From Streptomyces sp. NRRL S-350 (lineage in GTDB: Bacteria; Actinomycetota; Actinomycetes; Streptomycetales; Streptomycetaceae): a stretch of DNA of 64,000 nt. Position numbers and translations under genes: made by a program. The stretch is taken from positions 1 through 64,000 of the forward strand of contig NZ_JOHO01000012.1 in assembly GCF_000719705.1 (NCBI RefSeq), in the 5' to 3' direction. Below the pieces are notes generated by a model that searched no databases, was not told the DNA's origin, and saw only the letters and a program-made list of their open reading frames with translations. Of this stretch, positions 15,425 to 23,816 are shown piece after piece (within the stretch, counting starts at the first letter, position 1; each line of letters begins with the position of its first letter).

Positions 15425-16027
15425 GTGAGCACCACCACGACCACCCTGGCCTACCGCATCGGCGACCCGGACGCCGAGTGCCGTTACCCCGTGATCATCG
15501 GCACCGAGAACCCCCTGGTGATCGGCTGGGCCTTCCGGTGGCACCGCAACTGGCTGGTCACCGCCGCCTGGACCGACGGCAGCGAGAGCGAACGCAACCT
15601 GCACCGCCCGGCCAAGGGCGACAAGGGCGTGGACATGGCCGCCGCCTTCCTCGCCGAGCAGTACGCCGCCGGAGCCATCACCGCGGTCCCCCTCGCCGAG
15701 GCCCTGGCCGAGATGCCCCTGCCCATCGGCCCCGTCCTCCTGCTGCACCCGCGCATGGCGGTCAAGGAGCGCAACGACCGCAACATCGCCAGCGCCCTGA
15801 AGGCGTTCGCCGGACTGGCCGAGCACCACTGGCGGGCCTACGGCGGCTTCCCCGGCTCGGACAACCCCTGGTTCGTCGGCTGCGAGCTGTGCGGCTGGAC
15901 CGGGCCGAAGTACTGGAGCCACCTGCGCGGCCGGAACGGCAACCCGCCCAGCATCACCCGCCACCTGGGCAAGTGCGTCGACGAGGACAAGATCCGCGAG
16001 GCGATCCCGGCCTACCGGCAGCAGTAG
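15425..16027 (+). CDS. Hypothetical protein with C-terminal Cys/His site (200 aa)
   Basis: N-terminal beta-rich half (YPVIIGTENPLVIGWAFRW), a central helix, then CELCGWTGPKYWSHLRG and a later HLGKC, which could form a C2HC zinc finger. Function unknown. GTG after TAGGAGCTGTCC. It ends before a 15-bp perfect hairpin (16040-16075). Confidence 0.76.
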   Translation: MSTTTTTLAYRIGDPDAECRYPVIIGTENPLVIGWAFRWHRNWLVTAAWTDGSESERNLHRPAKGDKGVDMAAAFLAEQYAAGAITAVPLAEALAEMPLPIGPVLLLHPRMAVKERNDRNIASALKAFAGLAEHHWRAYGGFPGSDNPWFVGCELCGWTGPKYWSHLRGRNGNPPSITRHLGKCVDEDKIREAIPAYRQQ

Positions 16028-16039
16028 ACACCGTCCCCG

Positions 16040-16075
16040 AGGGCCGGGCCCGGAGGATTCTCCGGGCCCGGCCCT
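16040..16075 (+). terminator. Strong intercistronic hairpin
   Basis: Perfect 15-bp inverted repeat AGGGCCGGGCCCGGA (16040-16054) with its complement at 16061-16075 and a 6-nt loop. Located between the 15425 and 16116 genes. Confidence 0.65.
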
Positions 16076-16115
16076 GGCAGCCCGCCCCAACCGCCCTTCC
16101 GCCCGGAGTGCCGCC

Positions 16116-17051
16116 ATGCCGCAACCCCATGCTCTCTTCCCCGCCCTCGCCGACGCCTTGGCCCTCCACGTGGTCACCGGTGCCCGCCGCTCCCGGACCG
16201 AACTGCCGAACGGGTACGCGGTCGCCGCTGGCTTCGGCCCGCACGGCCCCGCCGACGACCTCCGGGTCGCCGTGTTCGCGCCCTCGCCGCAGGGCCCCAC
16301 CCGGATCTGCAACGCGGTCTTCTCCCCCGGCACGGCGCTGCCCGCCGCGACGCGGCTCCTGGCCCGGGCCGTCCGCGAAGCGCCCGCCGTGCCCTGCGCC
16401 CCGACCGTCCGCCCCGCACGGGCGGACGTGGCTGCGCACCTGACGATCGGCGTGCCGGAGCAGCGCCCCGACGAGCCCGGCCTGTTCGTCGAGTACGGCC
16501 ATGCGACCGCGTGGCTGTGCGACGGCCGGCTGGGCGTCACGCTGGGCAGCGCGGCGACGGGCGGCAGCCTCACCCTGTCGGGACCATGGGACGCCATGGC
16601 CGTCGCCGCGGTGGTCGACAGCGCGCTGCTGGAGCTCACCGACGCACAGGCGCTGGCGGCGGAGGTCTCCGCCCTGCTGCCGGCGCGCTGGAACCGGGTG
16701 CTGCACGACCAGTGGCATCCTGCGGCGGCCGTCGTACTGCCCCGCCACTCTCCCGGACCGGACGATCCGCTCGGGCGGGTGTTCTCCCGAGAGCTGATGG
16801 CCGTGGGCAGGGAACTCCTCGCCTCCTCGCCGGACCTGGAGGTGCAGCCCTTCTACTCGAACGAGGGTGCGGCGGTGGCGCTGCGCGTCGCGCGCCGTGA
16901 GGCCCGGGTGCCGGAGCTGGTGAAGTTCGCCCGGCTGATTCCACCGCGAGCGGGGGAGCCGCCTGTCAGCGTGCTCCACTCCGAGTACGTTCCCCCCGCC
17001 GTGCGGGCCGCCCGTCGAACAGTGCTCGCCGCAGGGACCGGACGGAAGTGA
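16116..17051 (+). CDS. Hypothetical protein (311 aa)
   Basis: Function unknown. Alternates helices (ALFPALADALALHVVTGAR) and strands (LRVAVFAPSPQG, GGSLTLSGPWDAMAVAAVV), in two halves that may be repeats of one fold. No catalytic motif recognised, no membrane segment. ATG after CCCGGAGTGCCGCC. No leader box. It is probably in the copy-11 operon beyond the hairpin at 16040. Confidence 0.74.
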   Translation: MPQPHALFPALADALALHVVTGARRSRTELPNGYAVAAGFGPHGPADDLRVAVFAPSPQGPTRICNAVFSPGTALPAATRLLARAVREAPAVPCAPTVRPARADVAAHLTIGVPEQRPDEPGLFVEYGHATAWLCDGRLGVTLGSAATGGSLTLSGPWDAMAVAAVVDSALLELTDAQALAAEVSALLPARWNRVLHDQWHPAAAVVLPRHSPGPDDPLGRVFSRELMAVGRELLASSPDLEVQPFYSNEGAAVALRVARREARVPELVKFARLIPPRAGEPPVSVLHSEYVPPAVRAARRTVLAAGTGRK

Positions 17052-17113
17052 CACGACCAGCACCAGTCCTCCGCTTCCGACGGCGAAAAGACGACCCGGA
17101 CATGCCTGAGGCA

Positions 17114-17133
17114 TGATATAGTTCTCTTATTGG
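17114..17133 (+). promoter_or_regulatory. Array promoter copy 12 with palindrome
   Basis: TGATATAGTTCTCTTATTGG, 19/20. Perfect 15-bp palindrome CATGCCTGAGGCATG (17101-17115) overlaps the TG of the extended -10. Followed by the hairpin GGTCCGGGG with its complement and CCTTCGAACC (17166-17175). Confidence 0.83.
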
Positions 17134-17190
17134 TCCGGGGTGGCGGCACCTCCCCGGACCGGCCCCCTTCGAACCATGCGAGAGGCCACT

Positions 17191-18105
17191 ATGACCAACG
17201 AACCGACTCCCGTCACCGCCAGGCCCGAGGCCGCCCGCGAACCGCGGACCGAGGCAACGGTGGCGCGGCACCTTCGCCAGTTCGACGAGGAGGAGCGCGT
17301 GCTCTTGCGAACCCTCGCCCGGCAGCGGGCGGCGGCGGAAGCGATCACCTTCGATCTCGCCCTACAGCGGGAGATCGTGGCCCTGCTGCTCGCCCCGCTC
17401 AGCGAGCCCCAGCGTGCCGCAGCGCGAGCCATCGGCAGGGCCCGGATGCAGCTGCCCGGCGTTGGCGGCCCCCGCTGGTTCTCGGAGGAGCTGCGCATCG
17501 GCGCCGTCGAGGTCACCGCCGGATTCCCCGTGGGGCCTGCATCCAACGCCGATACGAAGCCCACCACCTCCGGGCTCTACTCGGCGCTGATCGCCCGCAG
17601 CATCCCCGTGCAGATGATCCAGGAGCACCAAGGCCGCGAGGGCCGCCCGCCGATCCGGCGGATCGTCCTCTCCCCCCGAGCCTCCGAGGAGATGGCTCGC
17701 GGCATCCTGGCGATGCTGCGGACTGCGGGCTGGGATTGCCACCAGGAGGCCGAGCAGGCGCGCGGCGGACTCGCCCTTCGCCTGACCGGCCCCACAGGGC
17801 CCACCAACTCCCCCGACAGCCCCGGAGCGCGAGTGGACGCCCTGCTGTGGAGCGCCGGCTACGACCGGTACCGCCACGGCGTGCCGGTGTGGGGATACCG
17901 GTGGGACCACCTGTTCGCCGACCCCTCCGAGGGCAGCGCCTACGTCACGGTCCACGGGCCGGGCGACGGCTCGTTCGCCGACGCCCGACGCCGCTGGGAG
18001 CTGACAGACGCGATGATGCGGACCACGGAGGCCGCCGAGGGGTGGCGGACGCTGCGGCCGGAGTGCCTGGGCCACGCCTTTCACGCCCTGACACCGGAGT
18101 ACTGA
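17191..18105 (+). CDS. Hypothetical protein sharing a domain with the 13229 product (304 aa)
   Basis: N-terminal 110 residues form a long Arg/Glu-rich helix (EEERVLLRTLARQRAAAEAI), possibly coiled-coil. The C-terminal half contains LRTAGWDCHQ and VDALLWSAGYDRYRHG then VTVHGPGDG, parallel to the second part of the 13229 product. Function unknown. ATG at 17191 with GAGAGGCC before it; the upstream in-frame ATG at 17176 falls on the leader box and is less likely. Confidence 0.76.
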   Translation: MTNEPTPVTARPEAAREPRTEATVARHLRQFDEEERVLLRTLARQRAAAEAITFDLALQREIVALLLAPLSEPQRAAARAIGRARMQLPGVGGPRWFSEELRIGAVEVTAGFPVGPASNADTKPTTSGLYSALIARSIPVQMIQEHQGREGRPPIRRIVLSPRASEEMARGILAMLRTAGWDCHQEAEQARGGLALRLTGPTGPTNSPDSPGARVDALLWSAGYDRYRHGVPVWGYRWDHLFADPSEGSAYVTVHGPGDGSFADARRRWELTDAMMRTTEAAEGWRTLRPECLGHAFHALTPEY

Positions 18106-18111
18106 CCAGGG

Positions 18112-18203
18112 CGCCCCTCCGGCCGAACCGCTGCGCCGCGCTTCGGCGCGGCCCATCCCTGCCGCCGCCCGGCGCGCGGCGCAGCGGTTCGGCCGGAGGG
18201 GCG
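18112..18203 (+). terminator. Very long hairpin (30-bp arms)
   Basis: Perfect 30-bp inverted repeat: 18112-18141 and 18174-18203, with a 32-nt loop that can itself fold. It sits between the 17191 stop and promoter copy 13. Far stronger than the usual hairpins here; a terminator or a remnant of a small mobile repeat. Confidence 0.7.
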
Positions 18204-18238
18204 AAGGGGGAAGGCACTGGACGAACGTGTTTAAACTC

Positions 18239-18258
18239 TGATATAGTTCTCTCGTTGG
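18239..18258 (+). promoter_or_regulatory. Array promoter copy 13
   Basis: TGATATAGTTCTCTCGTTGG, 19/20. A TGGACG at about 18218 could serve as -35. Followed by the hairpin GCAGGGGCG-TCG-CGCCCCTGC and a variant box CCGTCGAACC. Confidence 0.82.
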
Positions 18259-18308
18259 CAAGCAGGGGCGTCGCGCCCCTGCCCCCGTCGAACCGAAATG
18301 AGAACGCC

Positions 18309-18572
18309 ATGGACAACACCGCGGAGCCTGACGCCGCCTTCGAGCCGGACGTCGATCTGGACGAACTCGGCACCACGGCACTGCACGCCGTCATGGTGGA
18401 GGCCGTGCAGGCCCTGCCCGAGGGCCACCCGGTCGCCAGGGTGTGGCAGCGCCTGGACGACATCCTCACGGCGGGCGGCATCGAGTGCCTTCCCGACCCC
18501 TGGGACAACCTCCCCTACTGCCAGCACGCCACCCAAGAGGAGGCCGATCGCTGCTGCCTGGCACTGGCCTGA
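18309..18572 (+). CDS. Small acidic protein (87 aa)
   Basis: Acidic helical protein (DELGTTALHAVMVEAVQALPEG, VWQRLDDIL) with Cys and His residues near the end (CQHATQEEADRCC). Unknown. ATG after AATGAGAACGCC. It precedes the PAPS-reductase-like gene, with a variant leader box CCTTCGGACC (18677-18686) between them. Confidence 0.72.
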   Translation: MDNTAEPDAAFEPDVDLDELGTTALHAVMVEAVQALPEGHPVARVWQRLDDILTAGGIECLPDPWDNLPYCQHATQEEADRCCLALA

Positions 18573-18744
18573 CCGGCGGCGGACTGCTGCGACGGGCCGT
18601 CGGCGCGCACCGGCACCGACGGCCCCGGACGGCAACTGCGGCGGCGGTCGCGCCTGGCAGCGCGGCCCCGCCGATCCCTTCGGACCATCCGGCGGCACCA
18701 CGGCCTGTCGGGCCCGGTGCCGCCCGCACGGGAGGACCATCCAC

Positions 18745-20172
18745 ATGACGAACCAACTCGCCCTGTTCGAGGCGCCGGCGCCGGTTGCGGCCGGGCGCCC
18801 GTGCCTGGGCGCGGCGCTCCCGCAGGCCAAACGGGCGCCCCGAACCCGCCTGGCCCGGATCGGGGAGGACCTGGAACGGGCCGCCCGGTTGATCGCCGAA
18901 CACGGACTCTCGCCGGACAGCTGCGCCGAGCCGCCGTCGGCGCTCACCGACACCGGCGCCCGCTCCCGACAGCCGGAGCACGGAGCCCTGCACCCGGTGG
19001 GGGCGATCTTCCTGGCCGCGCACGCCGCCGAGACGCCCCGCCGACCGGCGGAGGACCCCGTGCGGGCGGGCGCTGTGGCGGACCGGATCTGGGCGCGCTG
19101 CGACGAGGCGCTGCGCTACCTGGCCGACCGCTTGGACCCCGCATTCGGCCGCGGGGCGGTCGAGCGGATCGCCGGATGGGTGGCGCAGCCGGGGGTCGGG
19201 CTGCAGGAGGTGCTGGCGGAGCTGGCGCGGGGCGCCCGCAAGGCCCGGCCGCTGCCGAAGGTGCCCATCGGGTACGTCCAGTTCAACCCGAAGCGCCACG
19301 GGCCGGAGGGGTACGACTGGATCGTGGTCGCGTCGAGCGGGGGCAAGGACTCCCAGGCGATGCTGGACGAGGTGGTGCGCAGCACCGACGCGGCCGGGGT
19401 GCCGCGCGACCGGATCGTGGTGGTGCACAACGACCTGGACGTGACCGACTCCGGGGAGAGCATCGAGTGGCCGGGCACGATGGAGCTGGCCAGGGAGCAG
19501 GCCGAGCACTACGGTCTGCGGTTCGTGACGCTGCGCCGGCCGCAGGGCGGACTGTGGCGGCAGCTGCTCCAGCGGCGCATGTGGCCGTCGAGTTCGGCCA
19601 GGTGGTGCACGAGTGATCAGAAGTCGGCGCAGGCCTTGAAGCTGCTCACCGCGCTGGTGCAGGAGTCGCGGCGGGCGGGGGTGCGGGGCCGGCCGGTGCG
19701 CATCCTGTACTGCCTGGGGCTGCGGGCGCAGGAGTCGGCGGGCCGGGCCGGGAAGGCCCCGATCGCGGTCGACCGCTCCGCCTCCAATGGGCAACGGACG
19801 GTAGTTCGTTGGCATCCGATCCACGACTGGAGCGAGCGGCAGGTGTGGGAGCGGATCGCTGAGACCGGCATCCGGTACCACTGGGCCTACGACGCGGGCA
19901 TGGAGCGGCTTTCCTGCTCGCTGTGCGTGCTGTCGAGCGGGAAGGACCTGGTGTGCGCGGCGCGGCTGCGCCGCCCGCTGGCGGTGGAGTACGTCGGGGC
20001 GGAGGCGGAGATCGGGCACCGGTTCCAGGACAAGCGGTCGATGGCCGAGGTCCTGGCGGAGGCCGACCGGCTGAACGCCGCCGAGGGTGAACTGCGCTGG
20101 GAGCGCGGGGACGCGCTGCGCCGCCATGTCGGAGAGGCGGCAGCCGCCGCGTACCTGGCCCTGGCCGCGTAA
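18745..20172 (+). CDS. PAPS-reductase-like PP-loop protein with N-terminal clamp motif (475 aa)
   Basis: Residues 193-400 carry the adenine-nucleotide alpha-hydrolase (PP-loop) fold of the PAPS reductase/DndC superfamily: SGGKDS at 198-203, a WCTSDQKS segment, GLRAQES, and the pair CSLC near residue 391. Such enzymes adenylate or reduce sulfur substrates; DndC works in DNA phosphorothioation. No DndD/E or cysteine desulfurase is seen, so the true substrate is unknown. The first residues MTNQLALF contain QLALF, which fits the beta-clamp-binding consensus, and residues 10-190 are unfamiliar. ATG after GGAGGACCATCCAC. Second gene behind promoter copy 13. A paralogue at 28807/36677 is interrupted by the mobile element. 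Confidence 0.85.
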   Translation: MTNQLALFEAPAPVAAGRPCLGAALPQAKRAPRTRLARIGEDLERAARLIAEHGLSPDSCAEPPSALTDTGARSRQPEHGALHPVGAIFLAAHAAETPRRPAEDPVRAGAVADRIWARCDEALRYLADRLDPAFGRGAVERIAGWVAQPGVGLQEVLAELARGARKARPLPKVPIGYVQFNPKRHGPEGYDWIVVASSGGKDSQAMLDEVVRSTDAAGVPRDRIVVVHNDLDVTDSGESIEWPGTMELAREQAEHYGLRFVTLRRPQGGLWRQLLQRRMWPSSSARWCTSDQKSAQALKLLTALVQESRRAGVRGRPVRILYCLGLRAQESAGRAGKAPIAVDRSASNGQRTVVRWHPIHDWSERQVWERIAETGIRYHWAYDAGMERLSCSLCVLSSGKDLVCAARLRRPLAVEYVGAEAEIGHRFQDKRSMAEVLAEADRLNAAEGELRWERGDALRRHVGEAAAAAYLALAA

Positions 20173-20196
20173 ATCACCCCCGCCATGCGTGAAGCA

Positions 20197-20216
20197 TGAT
20201 ATACTTCTCTTGTTGG
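20197..20216 (+). promoter_or_regulatory. Array promoter copy 14
   Basis: TGATATACTTCTCTTGTTGG, 19/20. Near-palindrome CATGCGTGAAGCATG overlaps the start of the core. The initial transcribed region forms a 14-bp perfect stem from GTTGGGCAGGCGGC. Confidence 0.83.
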
Positions 20217-20300
20217 GCAGGCGGCAGGGGGCGGCTCCCCCGCCGCCTGCCCAACGCCCCTTCGAGCCAGCAGCGGCCCCGGCCGCAGAACGGAGTCCCC

Positions 20301-20717
20301 GTGAACCAGCCCGTCCCCGCCGAAGCCACCGCAGCCCCCTCCCGCCCGACCGTCACCCCTCCGAGGATGATCAACGGCTGCGAGGTCATCGCCGTCGTCG
20401 CCGGAGCCAGCATCATCGAGCACCCGCAGGGGTTCATGGTCTACCGGGGCTTCCGGATCGGAACCCGCAGGACCATGGAGGGCGCCACCGCGCTGGCGGA
20501 GAAGAACGCCCCGGCCGCGCCGACGGAGGCCGAGACCCCGGCCTGGTGCCAGCAGCGTACGCACGCGCTGATCACCTACCACCCGCAGCTCGACATGTCG
20601 TACTGCCGCTGCGGCGAGCGCCAGGTGCCCGGCGAGCAGCCGATGGACTGGCAGGCGAAGCGGGAGATCTTCCACTCCTGCCCGCCGGAGGGGCCGTGCC
20701 GCTGCTACCTGGCGTGA
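20301..20717 (+). CDS. Hypothetical protein with Cys-rich C-terminus (138 aa)
   Basis: An N-terminal Pro/Ala linker, a strand region (NGCEVIAVVAGASIIEHPQGFMVYRGFR), then CRCGERQVPGEQP and CPPEGPCRCY, likely metal-binding. Function unknown. GTG start after CGGAGTCCCC; leader box variant CCTTCGAGCC at 20259-20268. Confidence 0.74.
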   Translation: MNQPVPAEATAAPSRPTVTPPRMINGCEVIAVVAGASIIEHPQGFMVYRGFRIGTRRTMEGATALAEKNAPAAPTEAETPAWCQQRTHALITYHPQLDMSYCRCGERQVPGEQPMDWQAKREIFHSCPPEGPCRCYLA

Positions 20718-20876
20718 GACCGGGACGGCCCCCGGCCGCACCCCGCCCCGGGGCGCGGCCGGGGGCCGGAATCACCGGCTCGGGCTTTCGTCGACGAAAC
20801 CGATCGGGGGCGTCACCACGCCGCCCCCTCCCCTTCGAACCAGCCGGCGGCCGAGCGGCCCCGGAGAGGAGCACCC

Positions 20877-21560
20877 ATGTCCGAATTCCCGCGCGCCCGG
20901 ATCGCGGAACTCGTCGCCCTGCTGGGCGCACCGTGGCGATTGGACAACTGCCCGTACACCAGGGATGACGAATGGCAGTTCGTGACGGACGGCCGCGGAC
21001 GGGGCTTCTGGCTGCGCATCGACCGCGGGCAGCTCGACCGGGGACCGGCGAAGCCGCACGGCTACCGGGTGACCGTCAGGGGCCGGTACCCGGAGATCCC
21101 GGGCCACTTCTTCACGGACAAGGGCCGTCCCGAGATCGGGTTCGACTTGTCGCGGCCACTGGCGACCCTGGCCAAGGACATGCGGCGGCGGTTCCTGCCG
21201 CAGTTCGAGGCGGCCTACTCCCGGGCCGTGGACGAGCTCCACGCCCGGACCTCCGCCGCCGAGAAGCGCGCGGCGGTGGCCAGGGCGCTGCTGGAGCGCT
21301 TCCCGCAACGGGGCTGGGAGGGGGAGGTGCGCCGCGGGGTGCACCGGGTGTGCGTTGACCTGGAGCCACACCCGGGGGCGAGCGCGGACATGGAGGTGAA
21401 GCAGGCCGGCGAGCTGGTGGACGTCCAGTTGTGCAACGTCGACCCGAGGGATCTCAATGTGCTGTGGGCGCTGTTCGAGCGGCGGCAGGCAGAGCGGATC
21501 GCCGCGACGTACGGCGCGCCCGCCTCCGTGGACCTGATCACGCTCGACATCATGCCTTGA
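20877..21560 (+). CDS. Hypothetical protein, paralogue family with the 8777 product (227 aa)
   Basis: Strand-rich first part (DDEWQFVTDGRGRGFWLRIDRG, GYRVTVRGRYPE), then DLSRPLATLAKDMRRRFLPQFEAAYSRAV and a long helix, the same plan as the 8777 protein. A second strand region follows. Function unknown. ATG after GGAGAGGAGCACCC; box CCTTCGAACC at 20832-20841. The stop falls just before promoter copy 15. Confidence 0.76.
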   Translation: MSEFPRARIAELVALLGAPWRLDNCPYTRDDEWQFVTDGRGRGFWLRIDRGQLDRGPAKPHGYRVTVRGRYPEIPGHFFTDKGRPEIGFDLSRPLATLAKDMRRRFLPQFEAAYSRAVDELHARTSAAEKRAAVARALLERFPQRGWEGEVRRGVHRVCVDLEPHPGASADMEVKQAGELVDVQLCNVDPRDLNVLWALFERRQAERIAATYGAPASVDLITLDIMP

Positions 21561-21563
21561 GTC

Positions 21564-21583
21564 TGATATACTTCTCTTGTTGG
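21564..21583 (+). promoter_or_regulatory. Array promoter copy 15
   Basis: TGATATACTTCTCTTGTTGG, 19/20, with TCGACA (21544-21549) as a -35 at 17-bp spacing, lying inside the end of the preceding gene. Confidence 0.83.
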
Positions 21584-21653
21584 ACGGGGTGGCGGCGGCA
21601 CCGCCACCCCGGCACCGCACCCCTTCGAACCAGTCCGATCCGAGGAGCTGACC

Positions 21654-22715
21654 ATGCCGCGCAGCACCGCCCCCGCCACCGAGTCCGCGACCACCCCCGC
21701 CGATAAGGCCCCCGAACCGCCCCGGCCGACGTACGCGGTGCTGAACGCGGTGATCACCGACGACGAGGGCGGGGAGGAAGTGCTGCGCCTGGCGATGCCG
21801 TCCGAGCCGTTCGGCACCGCCGCCTGGCAGATGTGGGCCGTCGGTCTCTACCTCGCCCGCCTGCACCGCCACCAGGTGCAGCCCAGTGCGGCTACCCTGC
21901 GCGCCCACCTGACGTCCGGTGTGGTGCCCTTCCCCACGCCGACGATCAGGTTCCCGTACGGGCCGCTGCACGACTCCCGCCCGACGCTGATCCTCGACCT
22001 GGAGCTCGGCCCGCTGGACGCGAGCGGCTGGCCAAAGACCTCCCTGGTCGTGGTCGAGCAGGAGGTCAAGCCCCTCGGCTGGACCCGCGTCCGGCGCTTC
22101 CGCACCCTGCGGGCGACCGCGAAGGCCGTCTGGGAGGAGCTCGACGACGAGTGCTCGCGGCTGGCCGGGAAGAAGAAGGAGCAGCGGGAGCTGTTCGAGC
22201 TGGCGGACAAGCTCTGCCAGCAGGCCGACACGATCCAGCAGCGGGCACTGGAGAGCGCGTCCCCGCTGCTCGGTGGAGCCGTCCGAGAGGGCATGCACGC
22301 CGAAGGGGAGGAGCGGGAGCGGTTGCTGCTGGAGCTGGAGGAGTTCTGCGGGCAGGACGCCCCGCTGCCCGACGACGTGGCCTCGGCATCCCCGGTGCAG
22401 ACCGTCACCGGGCACCTTGAGCGGCCCGCGCAGGCCCTGGCGGACGGCACCGCCCGGTTGTACGTCCGGCTGGCCGGAGCGTGCGCCACGGCGACCTGGC
22501 GCGCGGACCGGCCCTCCGTGGTGATCTGCACCGCCCAAGGCGCGGCGGCCCGGGGGGCGCTGGCACTGGAGCCCGGGACGGCCGTGGTCGTGGTCGGCCG
22601 GGCCGGCGCGGCCGTCTACCAGCACGAGGGGGACGTCCGGCGACGGGCCGACACCTTCGAGGTGCTCCACATCGGCGTCGACCTCGCGGCCGAGACCCCG
22701 GCCGTAGCGGCCTGA
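21654..22715 (+). CDS. Hypothetical protein with central coiled-coil (353 aa)
   Basis: Domains seen: residues 25-125 alpha/beta (YAVLNAVITDDEGGEEVLRLAMP), residues 150-245 long charged helices (ECSRLAGKKKEQRELFELADKLCQQ, EGEERERLLLELEEFCG) probably coiled-coil, and a C-terminal strand region. Not recognised. ATG after CGAGGAGCTGACC; box CCTTCGAACC at 21622-21631. Sole gene of the copy-15 unit. Confidence 0.75.
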   Translation: MPRSTAPATESATTPADKAPEPPRPTYAVLNAVITDDEGGEEVLRLAMPSEPFGTAAWQMWAVGLYLARLHRHQVQPSAATLRAHLTSGVVPFPTPTIRFPYGPLHDSRPTLILDLELGPLDASGWPKTSLVVVEQEVKPLGWTRVRRFRTLRATAKAVWEELDDECSRLAGKKKEQRELFELADKLCQQADTIQQRALESASPLLGGAVREGMHAEGEERERLLLELEEFCGQDAPLPDDVASASPVQTVTGHLERPAQALADGTARLYVRLAGACATATWRADRPSVVICTAQGAAARGALALEPGTAVVVVGRAGAAVYQHEGDVRRRADTFEVLHIGVDLAAETPAVAA

Positions 22716-22872
22716 CACTCGATCACCCTCCCGGCCCGGTGCGGCACCCGCCCGCACCACCACGCCATGGCGTGGCGCAGCAGGGTGGTCGAGAAGCTGA
22801 AGACTCCCAAGCAGCTCACCCTGGCCGCGTGAGGGCAAGGGGCGGAAAACGTCCCCAGTCATGTCGATGGCA

Positions 22873-22892
22873 TGATATAGTTCTCTTGTTGG
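22873..22892 (+). promoter_or_regulatory. Array promoter copy 16
   Basis: Exact consensus core. Near-palindrome CATGTCGATGGCATG overlaps the extended -10. The hairpin GGCCGGGGTG with its complement follows immediately. Confidence 0.85.
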
Positions 22893-22955
22893 CCGGGGTG
22901 ATGGCGCCACCCCGGCCGCCCCACCCCGCCGATCCAACCCACCCCGAAGGGCACC

Positions 22956-23252
22956 ATGGAAGCGAAACCGATCACCTGCGACTCCTACGCCTACACCCGC
23001 CGACGGGGCGGCTGCGGCCTGCCCGCCGTCAGGCTGCTCACCGTCACGTACGAGAAGCGCCGCACCACCCGGTATCGCCTGTGCGACCGTCACGCCGACG
23101 GCCTGTACGAGGACCTGGCGGACCGCCTGTTCGCCTACCTGCGCCACACCGGCGTGACCGAGGCCAAAATCCCCCAGGAGGCCGAGCCGACCGCACCGCG
23201 AGCGGTCGATGCCGCCGACAACGCCCACCGACCCGAAACGGGAGCACCGTGA
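22956..23252 (+). CDS. Small basic hypothetical protein (98 aa)
   Basis: Compact basic domain (SYAYTRRRGGCGLPAVRLLTVTYEKRR, RYRLCDRHADGLYEDLADRLF) with three Cys and a His that could bind a metal, and a disordered tail. The CG-LP...CDRH pattern resembles small zinc-dependent plasmid proteins, but no family was recognised. ATG after CCCGAAGGGCACC. The stop overlaps the next GTG. Confidence 0.74.
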   Translation: MEAKPITCDSYAYTRRRGGCGLPAVRLLTVTYEKRRTTRYRLCDRHADGLYEDLADRLFAYLRHTGVTEAKIPQEAEPTAPRAVDAADNAHRPETGAP

Positions 23253-23710
23253 ACACCACCGACGCCGTCGACCCCGACGGCCGCGACACCGACTACCTCG
23301 CCGCCTTCTGCTCCGGCGCCCTGATGGAGGCCGTGTGGTGGGAGGCGCGACCTACCCCCGGCGACCTGGACACCACCCGGGGTCGGGAGTGGGAGGACGT
23401 CGAAGTCCTCGACCTCACCCTGGAAAGCCTGCCCGCCGAGCAGGGCCGGCAGCTGCTCGCCGCCGCCATCCGATTCGTCGACGCCCACCCGGAACTCGCC
23501 GCCCTCGACCTCGACCCCGTGGACGTCGGCAGCGCATGGTGGATGGCCCACCGCGGACCCGATGGCATGCCCGGGCTCGACTTCCGAACCTTCAAGGCCG
23601 CCATCCCCCCGGAACTCCGGGACCGCATGAACGACCACGCCCGGCGAGACCCCTGCGAGTTCGGCCCCGTGGAACTGGACGAGGCCACCGGCAAGGTGCG
23701 CTTCGCCTGA
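23249..23710 (+). CDS. Acidic hypothetical protein (153 aa)
   Basis: Acidic protein coupled to the gene before it by a GTGA overlap. Central segment (GSAWWMAHRGPDGMPGLDFRTF) and helices (EQGRQLLAAAIRFVDAHPELAAL) suggest a single globular domain. Function unknown; the length and acidity would fit an inhibitor-type partner, but that is a guess. Confidence 0.74.
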   Translation: MNTTDAVDPDGRDTDYLAAFCSGALMEAVWWEARPTPGDLDTTRGREWEDVEVLDLTLESLPAEQGRQLLAAAIRFVDAHPELAALDLDPVDVGSAWWMAHRGPDGMPGLDFRTFKAAIPPELRDRMNDHARRDPCEFGPVELDEATGKVRFA

Positions 23711-23739
23711 TCAACACGCTTGCGTGCATGGATGAGAAC

Positions 23740-23759
23740 TGATATAGTTCTCTTATTGG
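23740..23759 (+). promoter_or_regulatory. Array promoter copy 17
   Basis: TGATATAGTTCTCTTATTGG, 19/20, with TTGCGT (23720-23725) as a -35 at 17 bp, inside a CACGCTTGCGTGCATG block shared with copy 7. Confidence 0.85.
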
Positions 23760-23816
23760 GCGGATGGCTCCGCCCGAACCCTTCGAACCACTACGACCTC
23801 CACAGGAGTACTGACC

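Noticed and set aside
18745..20172. Complete Dnd phosphorothioation locus
   Set aside because: Only the PP-loop protein is present; no cysteine desulfurase, DndD-type ATPase, DndE or Dnd restriction genes were found nearby.
22767..22832. 21-codon ORF ending KTPKQLTLAA
   Set aside because: No ribosome site and no leader; kept only as a possible remnant between two array units.
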